Part shown: piece after piece, positions 8,552 to 16,638 of the stretch
Position numbering within the stretch: the first letter of the stretch is position 1
Layout of the letters: each line of letters opens with the position of its first letter
Assembly (NCBI GenBank): GCA_036257595.1
Contig: DATAFF010000114.1
Location: 1 to 25,674, forward strand
From: DATAFF01 sp036257595
GTDB lineage: Bacteria; Pseudomonadota; Alphaproteobacteria; Rhizobiales; Aestuariivirgaceae
Length of the DNA stretch: 25,674 nucleotides
Direction: 5' to 3'
Position numbers and translations under genes: made by a program
Notes under the pieces: generated by a model
The model's database searches: none
The model's input: only the letters and a program-made list of their open reading frames with translations
Told to the model about the DNA's origin: nothing

Positions 8552-8598
8552 GCAACCTCCGGGCCACTCAGCGCCCGATGAAGCCGATCAGAGGTTGC
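8552..8598 (-). terminator. Candidate terminator hairpin downstream of recR
   Basis: GCAACCTC (8552-8559) and GAGGTTGC (8591-8598) are perfect 8-bp inverted arms flanking a region with its own smaller CGGGC/GCCCG hairpin. The structure begins immediately after the recR stop codon (8600-8602 on the minus strand). There is no clear run of U after it, so it may be an incomplete terminator or an mRNA-stabilising structure at the end of the dnaX-ybaB-recR transcript. Confidence 0.4.
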
Positions 8599-8599
8599 C

Positions 8600-9205
8600 T
8601 CAGAACGGGCGGCGCGCCCGCATGGCGGCGATCAAGGTTCCCTCGTCGAGATAATCGAGCTCGCCCCCGACCGGGACGCCATGGGCAAGCCGCGATACTG
8701 AAATGCCGCGCTCCTTGAGACGGTCGGTGATGAAATGGGCGGTTGCCTGCCCCTCGACCGTGGCATTGACGGCGAGGACCACCTCCTTCACCACCCCGCC
8801 CGAGGCCCGTTCGACCAGATGGTCGATCGCCAGATCCTCGGGGCGAATTCCGTCGATGGCCGACAGCCTGCCGCCTAGCACGTGATAGAGGCCGTTCATC
8901 GCACCTGACCGCTCGAGTGCCCATAGATCGCCGACCTCCTCGACCACGCAGAGCAATGTCCGGTCGCGCCGCGGATCGGAGCACAGCGTGCACGGTGTCA
9001 CCGTATCGACATTGCCGCATTCCCGGCACACCTCCACCTTGCGGTGGGCCTCCGCCAGAGCGTCCGCCAGCGGCGCCAGCAGCTTCTCGCGATTCTTGAT
9101 GAGGAACAGTGCGGCGCGCCGCGCCGAGCGTGGACCGAGCCCCGGCAGTCGCGCCAGGAGCTGGATCATCCGATCGATCTCCGGTCCTGTGGTGCGCCGA
9201 CTCAT
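8600..9205 (-). CDS. recR: Recombination mediator RecR
   Basis: A 201-residue protein of normal RecR length. RecR works with RecF and RecO to load RecA on SSB-coated gaps. The N-terminal helix-hairpin-helix includes LARLPGLGPRSARRAA. The zinc module has Cys60, Cys63, Cys72 and Cys75 (VCRECGN...PCTLC). The Toprim domain follows, starting near LLCVVEEVGDLWALE, and the C-terminus contains RLAHGVPVGGELDYLDEGTL, a classic RecR segment. It starts 3 nt after the ybaB stop, so it is the third gene of the conserved dnaX-ybaB-recR operon. Confidence 0.97.
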   Translation of the reverse strand: MSRRTTGPEIDRMIQLLARLPGLGPRSARRAALFLIKNREKLLAPLADALAEAHRKVEVCRECGNVDTVTPCTLCSDPRRDRTLLCVVEEVGDLWALERSGAMNGLYHVLGGRLSAIDGIRPEDLAIDHLVERASGGVVKEVVLAVNATVEGQATAHFITDRLKERGISVSRLAHGVPVGGELDYLDEGTLIAAMRARRPF

Positions 9206-9208
9206 GCG

Positions 9209-9532
9209 TCAGAACGGCAGCTTGAATCCCGGCGGCAGCGCAAAGCCACCGGTGACCGACTGCATCTCCTGGGCCACCGCCTCCTCCATCCGGGTCCGCG
9301 CCTCGGCATGCGCCGCGACCAGCAAATCCTCGAGGATTTCCTTCTCGCTCGCCACCAGCAGGCTCGGATCGATCGCGACGCCGCGCAGCGCCCCCTTGCC
9401 GTTCAACTGCACCGATACCAGCCCGCCACCTGACTTGCCCTCGATCGTCATGGCTTCGAGCTTGACCTGGACCTCCTGCATCTTGGCCTGCATCTGCTGG
9501 ACCTGTTTCATCATGTCGCTGATGTTCTTCAT
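9209..9532 (-). CDS. ybaB: YbaB/EbfC family nucleoid-associated protein
   Basis: A small DNA-binding protein of about 107 residues, usually a dimer that coats the nucleoid and is almost always encoded between dnaX and recR. The N-terminus MKNISDMMKQVQQMQAKMQ forms the long amphipathic helix, and a basic/hydrophobic core includes GGLVSVQLNGKGALRGVAID. Three consecutive ATG codons are available (9538, 9535, 9532). AAGGGG at 9539-9544 leaves 6 nt only to the last one, so I use 9532. It begins 17 nt after the dnaX stop and its stop is 3 nt from recR. Confidence 0.93.
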   Translation of the reverse strand: MKNISDMMKQVQQMQAKMQEVQVKLEAMTIEGKSGGGLVSVQLNGKGALRGVAIDPSLLVASEKEILEDLLVAAHAEARTRMEEAVAQEMQSVTGGFALPPGFKLPF

Positions 9533-9549
9533 CATCATCCCCTTGTCTC

Positions 9550-11256
9550 TCAATCGGCCAGCGGACCGGCCTCTTCGACAGTCTCGCCGCCCGTCTCTGC
9601 TGACGCTGAAGCTTCTTTCACCTCGAGGATCTCGGCATCAGGAAAGCGTGCCATCACCTGCTGCACCGCCGGATCCTGCCGCGCCAGCCTGAGCAGCCCC
9701 TCACGCCGATCATGAGCCTGCTGCGCCAGTGGCTTGGCACCGCCGGAGGACGCCACCAGCACCATCCAGCGCCGCCCCGTCCAGGCCTCCAGAGCCTGCG
9801 ACAGCGCGCCCGGCAGCCCTGTCGGCGCACCAGGCTCGAGTGCCAGCTCGACGACCCCAGGCTCGATCCGGATTGGCCGTGCATGGCGTTCGAGGTCGAT
9901 CTTCAGCTTGATGTCGCGGCGGCTCACTGCCGTCGCAACGATGTCGGCGAAACTGGTGATCGCAACCGCCTCGGGCTGCGGCGCGATGCTGGGCGGTGCC
10001 GGTTCCTCATTGCGGGGCCGGGGTGGTTCCGGCGCGGACTGCGGCAGCGCTGCCGGCAGCGGGGGTGCCTCGCCACTCGCCGGTGATCCATCGAGCAGGC
10101 GCCGGACCAGATCGGCCGGCGCCGGCAGCGTAGCTGCATAAGAAAGTCTTATCAGAATCATTTCCGCGGCCATCAATGGATCGGGAGCGGTTTCGACCTC
10201 CTCCAATCCTTTGAGGATCATCTGCCAGGCGCGGGTCAGCGCCGGCATGGCGAGCTTCTCCGCGAGCTCGCGGCCGCGACGGACCTCCGCCTCGCTCAGC
10301 GCCTGATCGCTCCCGGGATCGGGAACCACCTTGAAGCGGGTGACCAGATGGATGAACTCTGCAAGATCGGTGAGGAGCGCTGCGGCATCGCCGCCATGTG
10401 CATGCTGGTTCTCGACCAGGCGGATCGCGGTCGCGGCATCGCCCCGCATCACCGCATCGAAGACGTCGACCACCTTCTCGCGATCGCTGAGTCCGAGCAT
10501 GTCGCTGACCGCCCTGGCGGTGACCACGCCACCGCCGAAGGAGATGACCTGGTCGAGCAGCGACAATCCATCGCGCACCGACCCCTCCGCTGCCCGGGCG
10601 ATGAGCCTGAGCGACTCCGGCTCCGCCGACACGCCCTCGCTTGCCGCCACCTTGCCGAGATGCGCAATGAGCAACTCGGCCTCGAGGCGGCGCAGGTCGA
10701 AGCGTTGGCAGCGTGACAGCACGGTGACCGGGACTTTTCGAATCTCGGTCGTGGCGAACACGAATTTGACGTGCGGCGGCGGCTCCTCCAGCGTCTTCAG
10801 CAGCGCATTGAAGGCTTGCTTGGACAGCATGTGGACTTCATCGATGATATAGACCTTGTAGCGGGCGGTGACCGGCGCATAGCGCACCTGCTCGATGATC
10901 TCGCGAATATCGTCAATGCCGGTGCGCGACGCGGCATCCATTTCGATGACATCGGGATGACGCGATTCCAGGATGGCTTCGCAATGATCGCCCATGGCCG
11001 GCATGTCGACCCGCGGTTCCCCCACCCCCGAGACCGAGTAGTTGAGGGCACGCGCGATCAGCCGGGCGGTTGTCGTCTTCCCGACACCTCGCACCCCAGT
11101 CAGCATATAGGCCTGGGCGATCCGTCCGGTCAGGAACGCATTGGTCAGTGTCGTGACCATGGCGTCCTGTCCGATGAGATCGGCGAAGGTCTTCGGCCGG
11201 TACTTTCGAGCTAGGACGCGATAGCCGACTGCCTCGAGGGGCGTCAATTCGCTCAT
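9550..11256 (-). CDS. dnaX: DNA polymerase III subunit tau/gamma
   Basis: A 568-residue clamp-loader ATPase. With MSELTPLEAV as start, the motifs are RKYRPKTFADLIGQ, Walker A GVRGVGKT (54-61), Walker B IIDEVHML (Asp139, Glu140) and the sensor SRC motif (171-173). A Pro-rich linker near residues 400-445 precedes a C-terminal domain expected to bind the polymerase. The four-cysteine zinc module of E. coli DnaX is not present: the corresponding stretch (about 71-100) keeps only Cys92, as I recall for other alphaproteobacteria. An in-frame TTG at 11301 would extend the protein by 15 residues but would lie inside the SRP RNA gene, so I prefer the ATG at 11256. I saw no slippery A-rich frameshift site. 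Confidence 0.95.
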   Translation of the reverse strand: MSELTPLEAVGYRVLARKYRPKTFADLIGQDAMVTTLTNAFLTGRIAQAYMLTGVRGVGKTTTARLIARALNYSVSGVGEPRVDMPAMGDHCEAILESRHPDVIEMDAASRTGIDDIREIIEQVRYAPVTARYKVYIIDEVHMLSKQAFNALLKTLEEPPPHVKFVFATTEIRKVPVTVLSRCQRFDLRRLEAELLIAHLGKVAASEGVSAEPESLRLIARAAEGSVRDGLSLLDQVISFGGGVVTARAVSDMLGLSDREKVVDVFDAVMRGDAATAIRLVENQHAHGGDAAALLTDLAEFIHLVTRFKVVPDPGSDQALSEAEVRRGRELAEKLAMPALTRAWQMILKGLEEVETAPDPLMAAEMILIRLSYAATLPAPADLVRRLLDGSPASGEAPPLPAALPQSAPEPPRPRNEEPAPPSIAPQPEAVAITSFADIVATAVSRRDIKLKIDLERHARPIRIEPGVVELALEPGAPTGLPGALSQALEAWTGRRWMVLVASSGGAKPLAQQAHDRREGLLRLARQDPAVQQVMARFPDAEILEVKEASASAETGGETVEEAGPLAD

Positions 11257-11283
11257 GTCGCTGATCGGCACCGTTCGTGAGGT

Positions 11284-11379
11284 GGGAGGCTGGACGGGCA
11301 ACCCGAGCCGTGCTCGTTAGGGCTGCTTCCTTCCGGACCTGACCCGGTTGGCGAGCGGCGCGTCCGCCGCCAACCTCCC
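11284..11379 (-). ncRNA. ffs: Signal recognition particle RNA, small bacterial type (4.5S-like)
   Basis: The minus strand carries the conserved SRP domain IV: GGTCAGGTCCGGAAGGAAGC followed by AGCCCTAACGA. This includes the GGAAGGAAGC loop that binds Ffh. The ends pair: GGGAGGTTGG at the 5' end (starting at 11379) with CCAGCCTCCC at the 3' end (ending at 11284), ten base pairs with one G-U. The length of about 96 nt fits the small Alu-less form. It pairs with Ffh to target nascent membrane proteins. The start of dnaX lies 27 nt further downstream with no intrinsic terminator between, so some transcription may read into dnaX. Ends are inferred from pairing and promoter spacing. Confidence 0.95.
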
Positions 11380-11385
11380 GCGCCC

Positions 11386-11414
11386 TATATCGGCCGAAGA
11401 CGAGCAAGATGCAA
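11386..11414 (-). promoter_or_regulatory. Sigma-70-like promoter of the SRP RNA gene
   Basis: On the minus strand TTGCAT (11409-11414) and GATATA (11386-11391) are separated by exactly 17 nt. Transcription starting about 7 nt beyond the -10 box would begin at or near the first G of the SRP RNA terminal stem (11379). This agreement between promoter geometry and RNA structure supports the call. Confidence 0.65.
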
Positions 11415-11506
11415 GGGCCAGCGAAACCGCCTATGATGGATCGATCCGCCCCGCGGTCAGTTCATCACTTCGGCATCGCCGCCCAACAGGAACCAGCCCA
11501 AATCTT

Positions 11507-12172
11507 ATGACTGAAATCATCGATGCCCGAAGCCGGCCGCTCAGACAGAAATTTGCACGCGGCGGGCCCCGTCCCCCTGGCCTGTCGCTTGTGCTGCGCA
11601 CCCTGGCGGAGCGTGCCGAGCCGCAAGTCTCCCTCCGCGAGATCATGACGGCGCTGTCCGACCGCAGCTTCGGTGCGTTGTTCATCCTGATTGCGGCGCC
11701 CAACCTGATCCCCCTGCCGCCAGGTTCGTCCTTCATCTTCTCCATTCCGATCATCATCATCGCCGCCCAGCTGGTCTGGGGCAGAACCTTCCCCTGGCTG
11801 CCTTCGAGCATCCTCGATCGCAAGTTCGACCGAAGCATTCTGAAGAGCCTTGCCGAGCGACTGGGCCCGCCCCTGGCACGCATCGAGTCCATGCTGAAGC
11901 CGCGGCTGACCGTGATCGATCAGGGATTGCAGGACCGGCTCATCGGACTGCTCGCCCTGATCGCCGGCGTCATCTTGTTCCTGCCGATCCCGCTCGCCAA
12001 TTTCGTTCCTGCCCTCGCCATCGTGCTTCTTGGCCTGGGGATGATCGAGCGTGATGGCATTGTCATGCTGGTCGGCGTGCTGCTGATCCTTGCCAGCATC
12101 GCCATCGTCGCCGCAGTCGGTGGCGCCACGGCCTCGGCGGCCACGGCCATCTGGGAATATCTCCGCCTATGA
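11507..12172 (+). CDS. exoD: ExoD family exopolysaccharide synthesis protein
   Basis: A 221-residue membrane protein resembling rhizobial ExoD. Its N-terminus LSLVLRTLAERAEPQVSLRE and the segment LSDRSFGALFILIAAPNLIP are typical of the family. Hydrophobic stretches lie at about 57-90 (two segments) and 144-215 (three or four), separated by a cytoplasmic helix pair around LDRKFDRSILKSLAERLGP. ExoD mutants of Sinorhizobium are altered in exopolysaccharide and alkali tolerance, but the biochemical role is unknown. I chose the ATG at 11507; a weak AGGAA lies about 15 nt upstream. It runs divergently from the SRP RNA gene and overlaps nudC by ATGA. Confidence 0.8.
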   Translation: MTEIIDARSRPLRQKFARGGPRPPGLSLVLRTLAERAEPQVSLREIMTALSDRSFGALFILIAAPNLIPLPPGSSFIFSIPIIIIAAQLVWGRTFPWLPSSILDRKFDRSILKSLAERLGPPLARIESMLKPRLTVIDQGLQDRLIGLLALIAGVILFLPIPLANFVPALAIVLLGLGMIERDGIVMLVGVLLILASIAIVAAVGGATASAATAIWEYLRL

Positions 12173-13053
12173 GGCAGGCGAGCTTCGTGATCGCCACGCA
12201 CGACCGCGTTGCGAGCAATCGCAACAACCCGGCATGGCTTGCCAGCGAGCGTGCCAATCCGCTGAACCGTCTGATTGCCTTTGTCGAGGAGCGCCCGCTG
12301 CTCCGCATTATCGAAGCCACCGCTGAGCTCGTCACCATCGGCGTCGATGCCCATCAGGGCGAGTTGGTGCTGATCGGCCGTGACGATCGCCACCGACTGC
12401 TTTTCGCCGCCGAGATCGATCGCGAAAGCGAGCCCGCCCGCACCACCTCCGCCGTCGACCTGCGCAGCGTTGCCCTTCAGGGTCTCCTGCCCGAGCCCGA
12501 GCTGGCGCAGCTGGCGCAGGCGCGAAGCCTTCTCGGCTGGCATGCAAGGAACGGCTTTTGCGCCAATTGCGGCGCCCGCAGCATGATGGAGGATGCCGGT
12601 TACCGTCGTCATTGCCCGGCATGCCATGCCAATCATTTTCCGCGCACCGACCCGGTGGCCATCATGATCGTGCGTCGCCGCGGCCGCTTGCTGCTCGGCC
12701 GCCAGCCGATGTTTCAGCCGGGCATGTATTCGGCGCTTGCCGGTTTCATCGAGCCCGGCGAGACCATCGAGGACGCGGCTCGGCGCGAGATCTTCGAGGA
12801 ATCGGGAATCCGGGTCGGCGAAGTGCGCTATCTGTCGAGCCAGCCTTGGCCGTTCCCGTCGAGCCTGATGATTGGCCTGATCGGCGAGGCGCTCACCACC
12901 GACATCGTCATCGACCGCGACGAACTCGAGGATGTGCGCTGGTTCGATGCCCCCGAGGTCATCGCGATGCTGGAGCGCCGCCATCCCGATGGGCTCACCC
13001 TGCCCCTGCCATTCGCCATCGCCCACCATTTGGTGCTGGCGGCCTTGTCTTAG
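12169..13053 (+). CDS. nudC: NADH pyrophosphatase / RNA decapping Nudix hydrolase NudC
   Basis: This 294-residue cytoplasmic enzyme hydrolyses NADH to NMNH and AMP and, in E. coli, removes NAD caps from RNA. A zinc ribbon has Cys131, Cys134, Cys149 and Cys152 (FCANCG...HCPAC). The Nudix box GFIEPGETIEDAARREIF continues to EESGI (192-214), with every conserved G, E and R in place. SQPWPFPSS (224-232) is the diagnostic motif separating NudC from other Nudix proteins. The N-terminal domain is the usual one preceding the zinc ribbon. Its ATG overlaps the exoD stop (12169-12172), indicating translational coupling. The 3' end faces pheA with only 11 nt between stop codons. Confidence 0.95.
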   Translation: MRQASFVIATHDRVASNRNNPAWLASERANPLNRLIAFVEERPLLRIIEATAELVTIGVDAHQGELVLIGRDDRHRLLFAAEIDRESEPARTTSAVDLRSVALQGLLPEPELAQLAQARSLLGWHARNGFCANCGARSMMEDAGYRRHCPACHANHFPRTDPVAIMIVRRRGRLLLGRQPMFQPGMYSALAGFIEPGETIEDAARREIFEESGIRVGEVRYLSSQPWPFPSSLMIGLIGEALTTDIVIDRDELEDVRWFDAPEVIAMLERRHPDGLTLPLPFAIAHHLVLAALS

Positions 13054-13064
13054 TGCATGTTGCT

Positions 13065-13937
13065 CTACCCGCCCATCGATTCGAGCAACGCTGCGATCTC
13101 CGCCCGATAGGGACTCGCCTTGTAGACCCCGAGAATGCGCAACGACGTGGTGAAGAACGCCAGCTCCTCGAGTGCGAGTCTCACCGGACGGTCCGCCGGA
13201 TGGCCCTCGATATCGGCGTAGAACTGCGTTGCTGAGAACTGGCCCTCGAGCTGATAGGACTCGAGCTTGGTCATGTTCACGCCATTGGTGGCGAAGCCGC
13301 CAAGCGCCTTGTAGAGCGCCGCCGGCACGTTGCGCACGCGAAACACGAAGGTGGTGACGACCGGTCGCTCCTCCGGCTCGGCATCCTGCGGCTCGACGGC
13401 AAGGACCAGGAACCGTGTGGTATTGTGGTCCTCGTCCTCGATATTCGCCCGGCGGACTTCCAGTCCGTAGATCTCTGCCGCGAGATTGGTGGCGATGACC
13501 GCCCGCCGCCGGTCATGGCTCTCCGCCAGTTCCCGGGCGGCCCCGGCGGTGTCGGCCGCGACGATGGTCCTCAAGCCCAGCTCGGCGATAACGTTGCGGC
13601 ATTGACCCAGTGCATGGACGTGGCTCGCCACCGCTTCGAGCTCCTCGAGCGTCGAGCCGGGAACGCCCAGCAGCTGATGGTGAACCCTCAGGAAGTGCTC
13701 GCCGACGATGTGGAGGTGCGAGGCCGGCATGAGATGATGAATGTCGGCCACCCGGCCGGCAATCGAGTTCTCGATCGGGATCATCGCCAGATGCGCATTG
13801 CCGGAGGACACCGCCGCGAACGCGTCTTCGAAGGTGCGGCAGGGCAGTGGCTCATGATCGGGATATGCCTCCTGGCAGGCGATATGCGAATTGGCGCCTG
13901 CTTCCCCCTGAAAGGCGATCTTCAATGGTTTCGACAC
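13065..13937 (-). CDS. pheA: Prephenate dehydratase
   Basis: A 290-residue monofunctional enzyme that converts prephenate to phenylpyruvate in phenylalanine synthesis. The catalytic domain contains IAFQGEAGANSH (7-18), MIPIENSIAGRV (52-63) and the catalytic TRF motif at Thr174-Arg175-Phe176. A C-terminal ACT domain (about 193-270) should sense phenylalanine. Its two recognition motifs differ from E. coli: the GAL-like motif reads AALYKAL, and ESRP is replaced by ESYQ. The start is GTG (13937), the only good start before the first conserved strand, with a modest GAGG upstream. It is divergent from the cytochrome c gene. No chorismate mutase domain is present. Confidence 0.94.
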   Translation of the reverse strand: MSKPLKIAFQGEAGANSHIACQEAYPDHEPLPCRTFEDAFAAVSSGNAHLAMIPIENSIAGRVADIHHLMPASHLHIVGEHFLRVHHQLLGVPGSTLEELEAVASHVHALGQCRNVIAELGLRTIVAADTAGAARELAESHDRRRAVIATNLAAEIYGLEVRRANIEDEDHNTTRFLVLAVEPQDAEPEERPVVTTFVFRVRNVPAALYKALGGFATNGVNMTKLESYQLEGQFSATQFYADIEGHPADRPVRLALEELAFFTTSLRILGVYKASPYRAEIAALLESMGG

Positions 13938-14067
13938 GCGGAAGTTCTGCCTCGCTCAGATCGCGCCGCCCCGAACGGCGCGGCAAAATGGACCGGCGAC
14001 CTTATACGTATTGCAGCATTTTCCAGAAAGAATTAGTTTCTGCCGCGACTTGCGGGTGCCACTTCCG

Positions 14068-14091
14068 CGAGAGCGTTTCTCTTAGCTCTCG
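14068..14091 (+). other. Hairpin in the 5' leader of the cytochrome c gene
   Basis: CGAGAGC (14068-14074) and GCTCTCG (14085-14091) form a perfect 7-bp stem with a 10-nt loop. It lies 18 nt before the ATG at 14110 and just before an AAGG ribosome-binding site (14099-14102). It could be an mRNA leader element or a protein-binding site within the 172-nt divergent gap between pheA and the cytochrome gene. The rest of that gap is AT-richer near 14010-14035 but shows no confident promoter. Confidence 0.35.
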
Positions 14092-14109
14092 TTTCTCCAA
14101 GGTTCGCGA

Positions 14110-14661
14110 ATGTTCGGATTTGACAGCTTCGAGCTGAACAAAATCGCCGGCGCCGTGCTCGGCACCTTGCTGGCGACATTCGGCCTGTCCTTGCTCGCTG
14201 GCTCCATCTATGCCCCGCATCGCCCGGAAAAGCCGGCCTTTGCCGTCGCCGTCGCCGAGGCACCGGCCACCGCCGCTCCGGCGGCTGCCCAGACCAAGCC
14301 GATCGCCGAGCTCCTGAAGACCGCCAGTGCCGAGAAGGGCCAGGCTGTCGCCAAGGGCTGCGCCGCCTGCCACGACCTTACCAATGCCAACACCAACAAG
14401 GTCGGCCCAGGCCTGTGGAACGTGGTCGACCGTATGATCGCCTCACATCCTGGATTCGCCTATTCCGATGCGATGAAAGCGAAATCCAGCGAGAAGTGGA
14501 CTTACGATCATCTCAATGGCTTCCTGCACAACCCCAAGGGCTATGTGCCCGGCACCAAGATGACCTATGCCGGTGTCACGCGCGATGACCAACGCGCCGA
14601 TCTCATCGCCTATCTGCGCTCGCTCTCTGACAATCCGCAGCCCCTGCCGGCCTCGCAGTGA
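14110..14661 (+). CDS. cycM: Membrane-anchored class I cytochrome c (CycM-like)
   Basis: A 183-residue protein with an uncleaved N-terminal membrane anchor (about residues 12-33), an Ala/Pro-rich linker (about 41-60) and one cytochrome c domain on the periplasmic side. The haem site is CAACH (Cys84, Cys87, His88), and Met141 in GTKMTYAG is the likely sixth ligand. The motif KVGPGLWNVVDR and the C-terminal RADLIAYLRSLS match mitochondrial-type cytochrome c. CycM of Bradyrhizobium carries electrons from the bc1 complex to the aa3 oxidase; the same role is inferred here. An AAGG ribosome-binding site (14099-14102) precedes the ATG. It is divergent from pheA, and 105 nt separate it from the first YejA gene. 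Confidence 0.9.
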   Translation: MFGFDSFELNKIAGAVLGTLLATFGLSLLAGSIYAPHRPEKPAFAVAVAEAPATAAPAAAQTKPIAELLKTASAEKGQAVAKGCAACHDLTNANTNKVGPGLWNVVDRMIASHPGFAYSDAMKAKSSEKWTYDHLNGFLHNPKGYVPGTKMTYAGVTRDDQRADLIAYLRSLSDNPQPLPASQ

Positions 14662-14766
14662 AGCGGCGGCGGGTTACGAAGATTTCACCCCGCGGCTGTT
14701 GCGGCGCTGTTTCCATTTCTGATATCGCCGCCTAATTTCCTCGATCCCTGGGAGGAAGGCCTGACC

Positions 14767-16638
14767 ATGCGACTGGATCGGCGTACCGCGCTCAAGCTTC
14801 TCGCAGCACTTGCACCTGCCTCATGGAGCGCCCGGCAGATTTCGTTCGCCGCTGCCGCCGCGTCCGACGCCCGATGGCGCCATGGTCTGTCGCTGTTCGG
14901 AAACCTTAAATACGCCGCCGATTTCAAGCATTTCGACTATGTCAACCCTGAGGCGCCGAAAGGCGGCCGGGTGCGGCTCGGCGCTCCCAACTCTTTCGAC
15001 TCGCTCAACCCCTATACCTATAAGGGCGACGCCGCTGCTTTGGTCTCGCTGACCAATGACACGCTGATGACCAGCGCATTCGACGAGCCGAGCACCGAAT
15101 ACGGCCTCGTCGCCGAAGCCGTGCAACATCCCGACGACTTCGCTTGGGTCACCTATCGCTTGCGCCAGGGCACCCGCTTTCACGATGGCAAGCCGATGAC
15201 GTCCGAGGATGTGGTTTGGTCGATGGAAGCTCTGCGCGGCTCTCACCCCTTCTATGCCGCCTACTACAAGAACATCCGCAAAGCCGAGCAGACCGGTGAC
15301 CGCGAGGTGCGGTTCGAATTCACGGAATCGGGCAATCGCGAGCTGCCGCAGATCGTCGGGCAACTGCCGGTTCTGCCGAAGCATTGGTGGACCGGCAAGG
15401 ATGACAAGGGCCGTCAGCGCGACATCAACGCCACCACGCTCGAGCCGCCGCTTGGATCCGGCCCCTATCGCATCGCCAATGTCAGACCGGGCGCATCGAT
15501 CTCCGTGACCCGGGTCGAGGATTATTGGGGCAAAGATTTGCCGGTCAATGTCGGCGCCAACAACATCAACGAGATCACCGCCATCTATTTCGCCGACGAG
15601 ACGGTGATGCTCGAGGCCTTCAAGGGCGACGAATATGACTTCCGCATGGAGAACAGCGCCAAGAACTGGGCCACCGGCTATGACGTTCCGGCGGTGCGCC
15701 GCGGCGCCATCAAGCGCCAGGAGGTGACGCTCAAGAATCCCGACGGGATGCAGTGCTTCTGCCTCAACCTGCGCCGCGAAAAATTCTCCGATCCGCGCGT
15801 CCGGCTGGCCTTCAACCACGCTTTCGATTTCGAATGGGCCAATGCGAACCTGTTCTACGGTCAGTATGTCCGCACGGCCAGCTACTTCGCCAATTCCGAG
15901 CTGGCGTGGTCCGGCCTGCCAAGCCCCGGCGAGCTTGCCATTCTCGAGCCGCTGCGGGCTCAGATCCCGCCCGAGGTGTTCACCGCGCCTTACGCCAACC
16001 CGGTCAATGGCAATGCCCAGGAGCGCCGCCAGAATCTGCTCAAGGCGCGCAACCTTTTCACCGAGGCCGGTTGGAAGGTGGCTGCGGACCGCACTTTGCG
16101 AAACGAGGCCGGCCAGCCCATGCAGGTCGAGTTCATGCTCAACTCGCCGACCTTCGAGCGCATCGTGCTCCCCTATGTCGAGCAACTGAAGCTGCTGGGC
16201 GTTCGGTCGACCGTGCGCACCATCGACAGCGCACAATATGAGCGGCGGATGCAGAGCTTCGACTTCGACATCGTCGTCGTGACCTGGCCCGAGTCTCTGT
16301 CGCCGGGCAATGAGCAGCGCAATTTCTGGAGCACGGAGGCTGCCGACCGCCAGGGCAGCCAGAACTATGCCGGCATCAAGAACCCGGCCGTCGACAAGCT
16401 CGTCGACCGGATCATCTTCGCCAAGAGTCGGGAGGAGCTTGTCGATGCCTGCCGCGCCCTCGACCGGGTCCTGCTGTGGAACCAGTATGTCGTGCCGATG
16501 TGGCATCTGCCATATGAGCGGCTCGCATTCTGGGACCGCTTCGGCCGTCCCGACCCATTGCCGCCCTATGCAGTGGCGTTTCCGACGATCTGGTGGTGGG
16601 ATGCCGCCAGGGCAGCGGCAATCGGGGGCAAGACGTGA
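14767..16638 (+). CDS. yejA: YejA-like oligopeptide-binding protein, first copy
   Basis: A 623-residue family 5 extracellular solute-binding protein of the YejA/microcin C group. The N-terminus has DRRTALKLLAALAPAS, a twin-arginine-like signal with Arg5-Arg6. The mature part begins with HGLSLFGNLKY and HFDYVNPEAPKGGRVRLG, the YejA hallmark. FHDGKPMTSEDVVWS, EPPLGSGPYRI and VRLAFNHAFDFEW are further SBP family 5 segments. A strong AGGAAGG lies just upstream of the ATG (14767). Its stop overlaps the GTG start of a second YejA paralogue. Likely ligands are oligopeptides or murein peptides. The differing signal suggests it folds or exports differently from copy two. Confidence 0.88.
   Translation: MRLDRRTALKLLAALAPASWSARQISFAAAAASDARWRHGLSLFGNLKYAADFKHFDYVNPEAPKGGRVRLGAPNSFDSLNPYTYKGDAAALVSLTNDTLMTSAFDEPSTEYGLVAEAVQHPDDFAWVTYRLRQGTRFHDGKPMTSEDVVWSMEALRGSHPFYAAYYKNIRKAEQTGDREVRFEFTESGNRELPQIVGQLPVLPKHWWTGKDDKGRQRDINATTLEPPLGSGPYRIANVRPGASISVTRVEDYWGKDLPVNVGANNINEITAIYFADETVMLEAFKGDEYDFRMENSAKNWATGYDVPAVRRGAIKRQEVTLKNPDGMQCFCLNLRREKFSDPRVRLAFNHAFDFEWANANLFYGQYVRTASYFANSELAWSGLPSPGELAILEPLRAQIPPEVFTAPYANPVNGNAQERRQNLLKARNLFTEAGWKVAADRTLRNEAGQPMQVEFMLNSPTFERIVLPYVEQLKLLGVRSTVRTIDSAQYERRMQSFDFDIVVVTWPESLSPGNEQRNFWSTEAADRQGSQNYAGIKNPAVDKLVDRIIFAKSREELVDACRALDRVLLWNQYVVPMWHLPYERLAFWDRFGRPDPLPPYAVAFPTIWWWDAARAAAIGGKT

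Noticed and set aside
14821..16506. A 561-codon minus-strand open frame opposite the first yejA
   Set aside because: Same reason: it is fully contained in a gene with strong family evidence, and no ribosome-binding site or family motif was seen.
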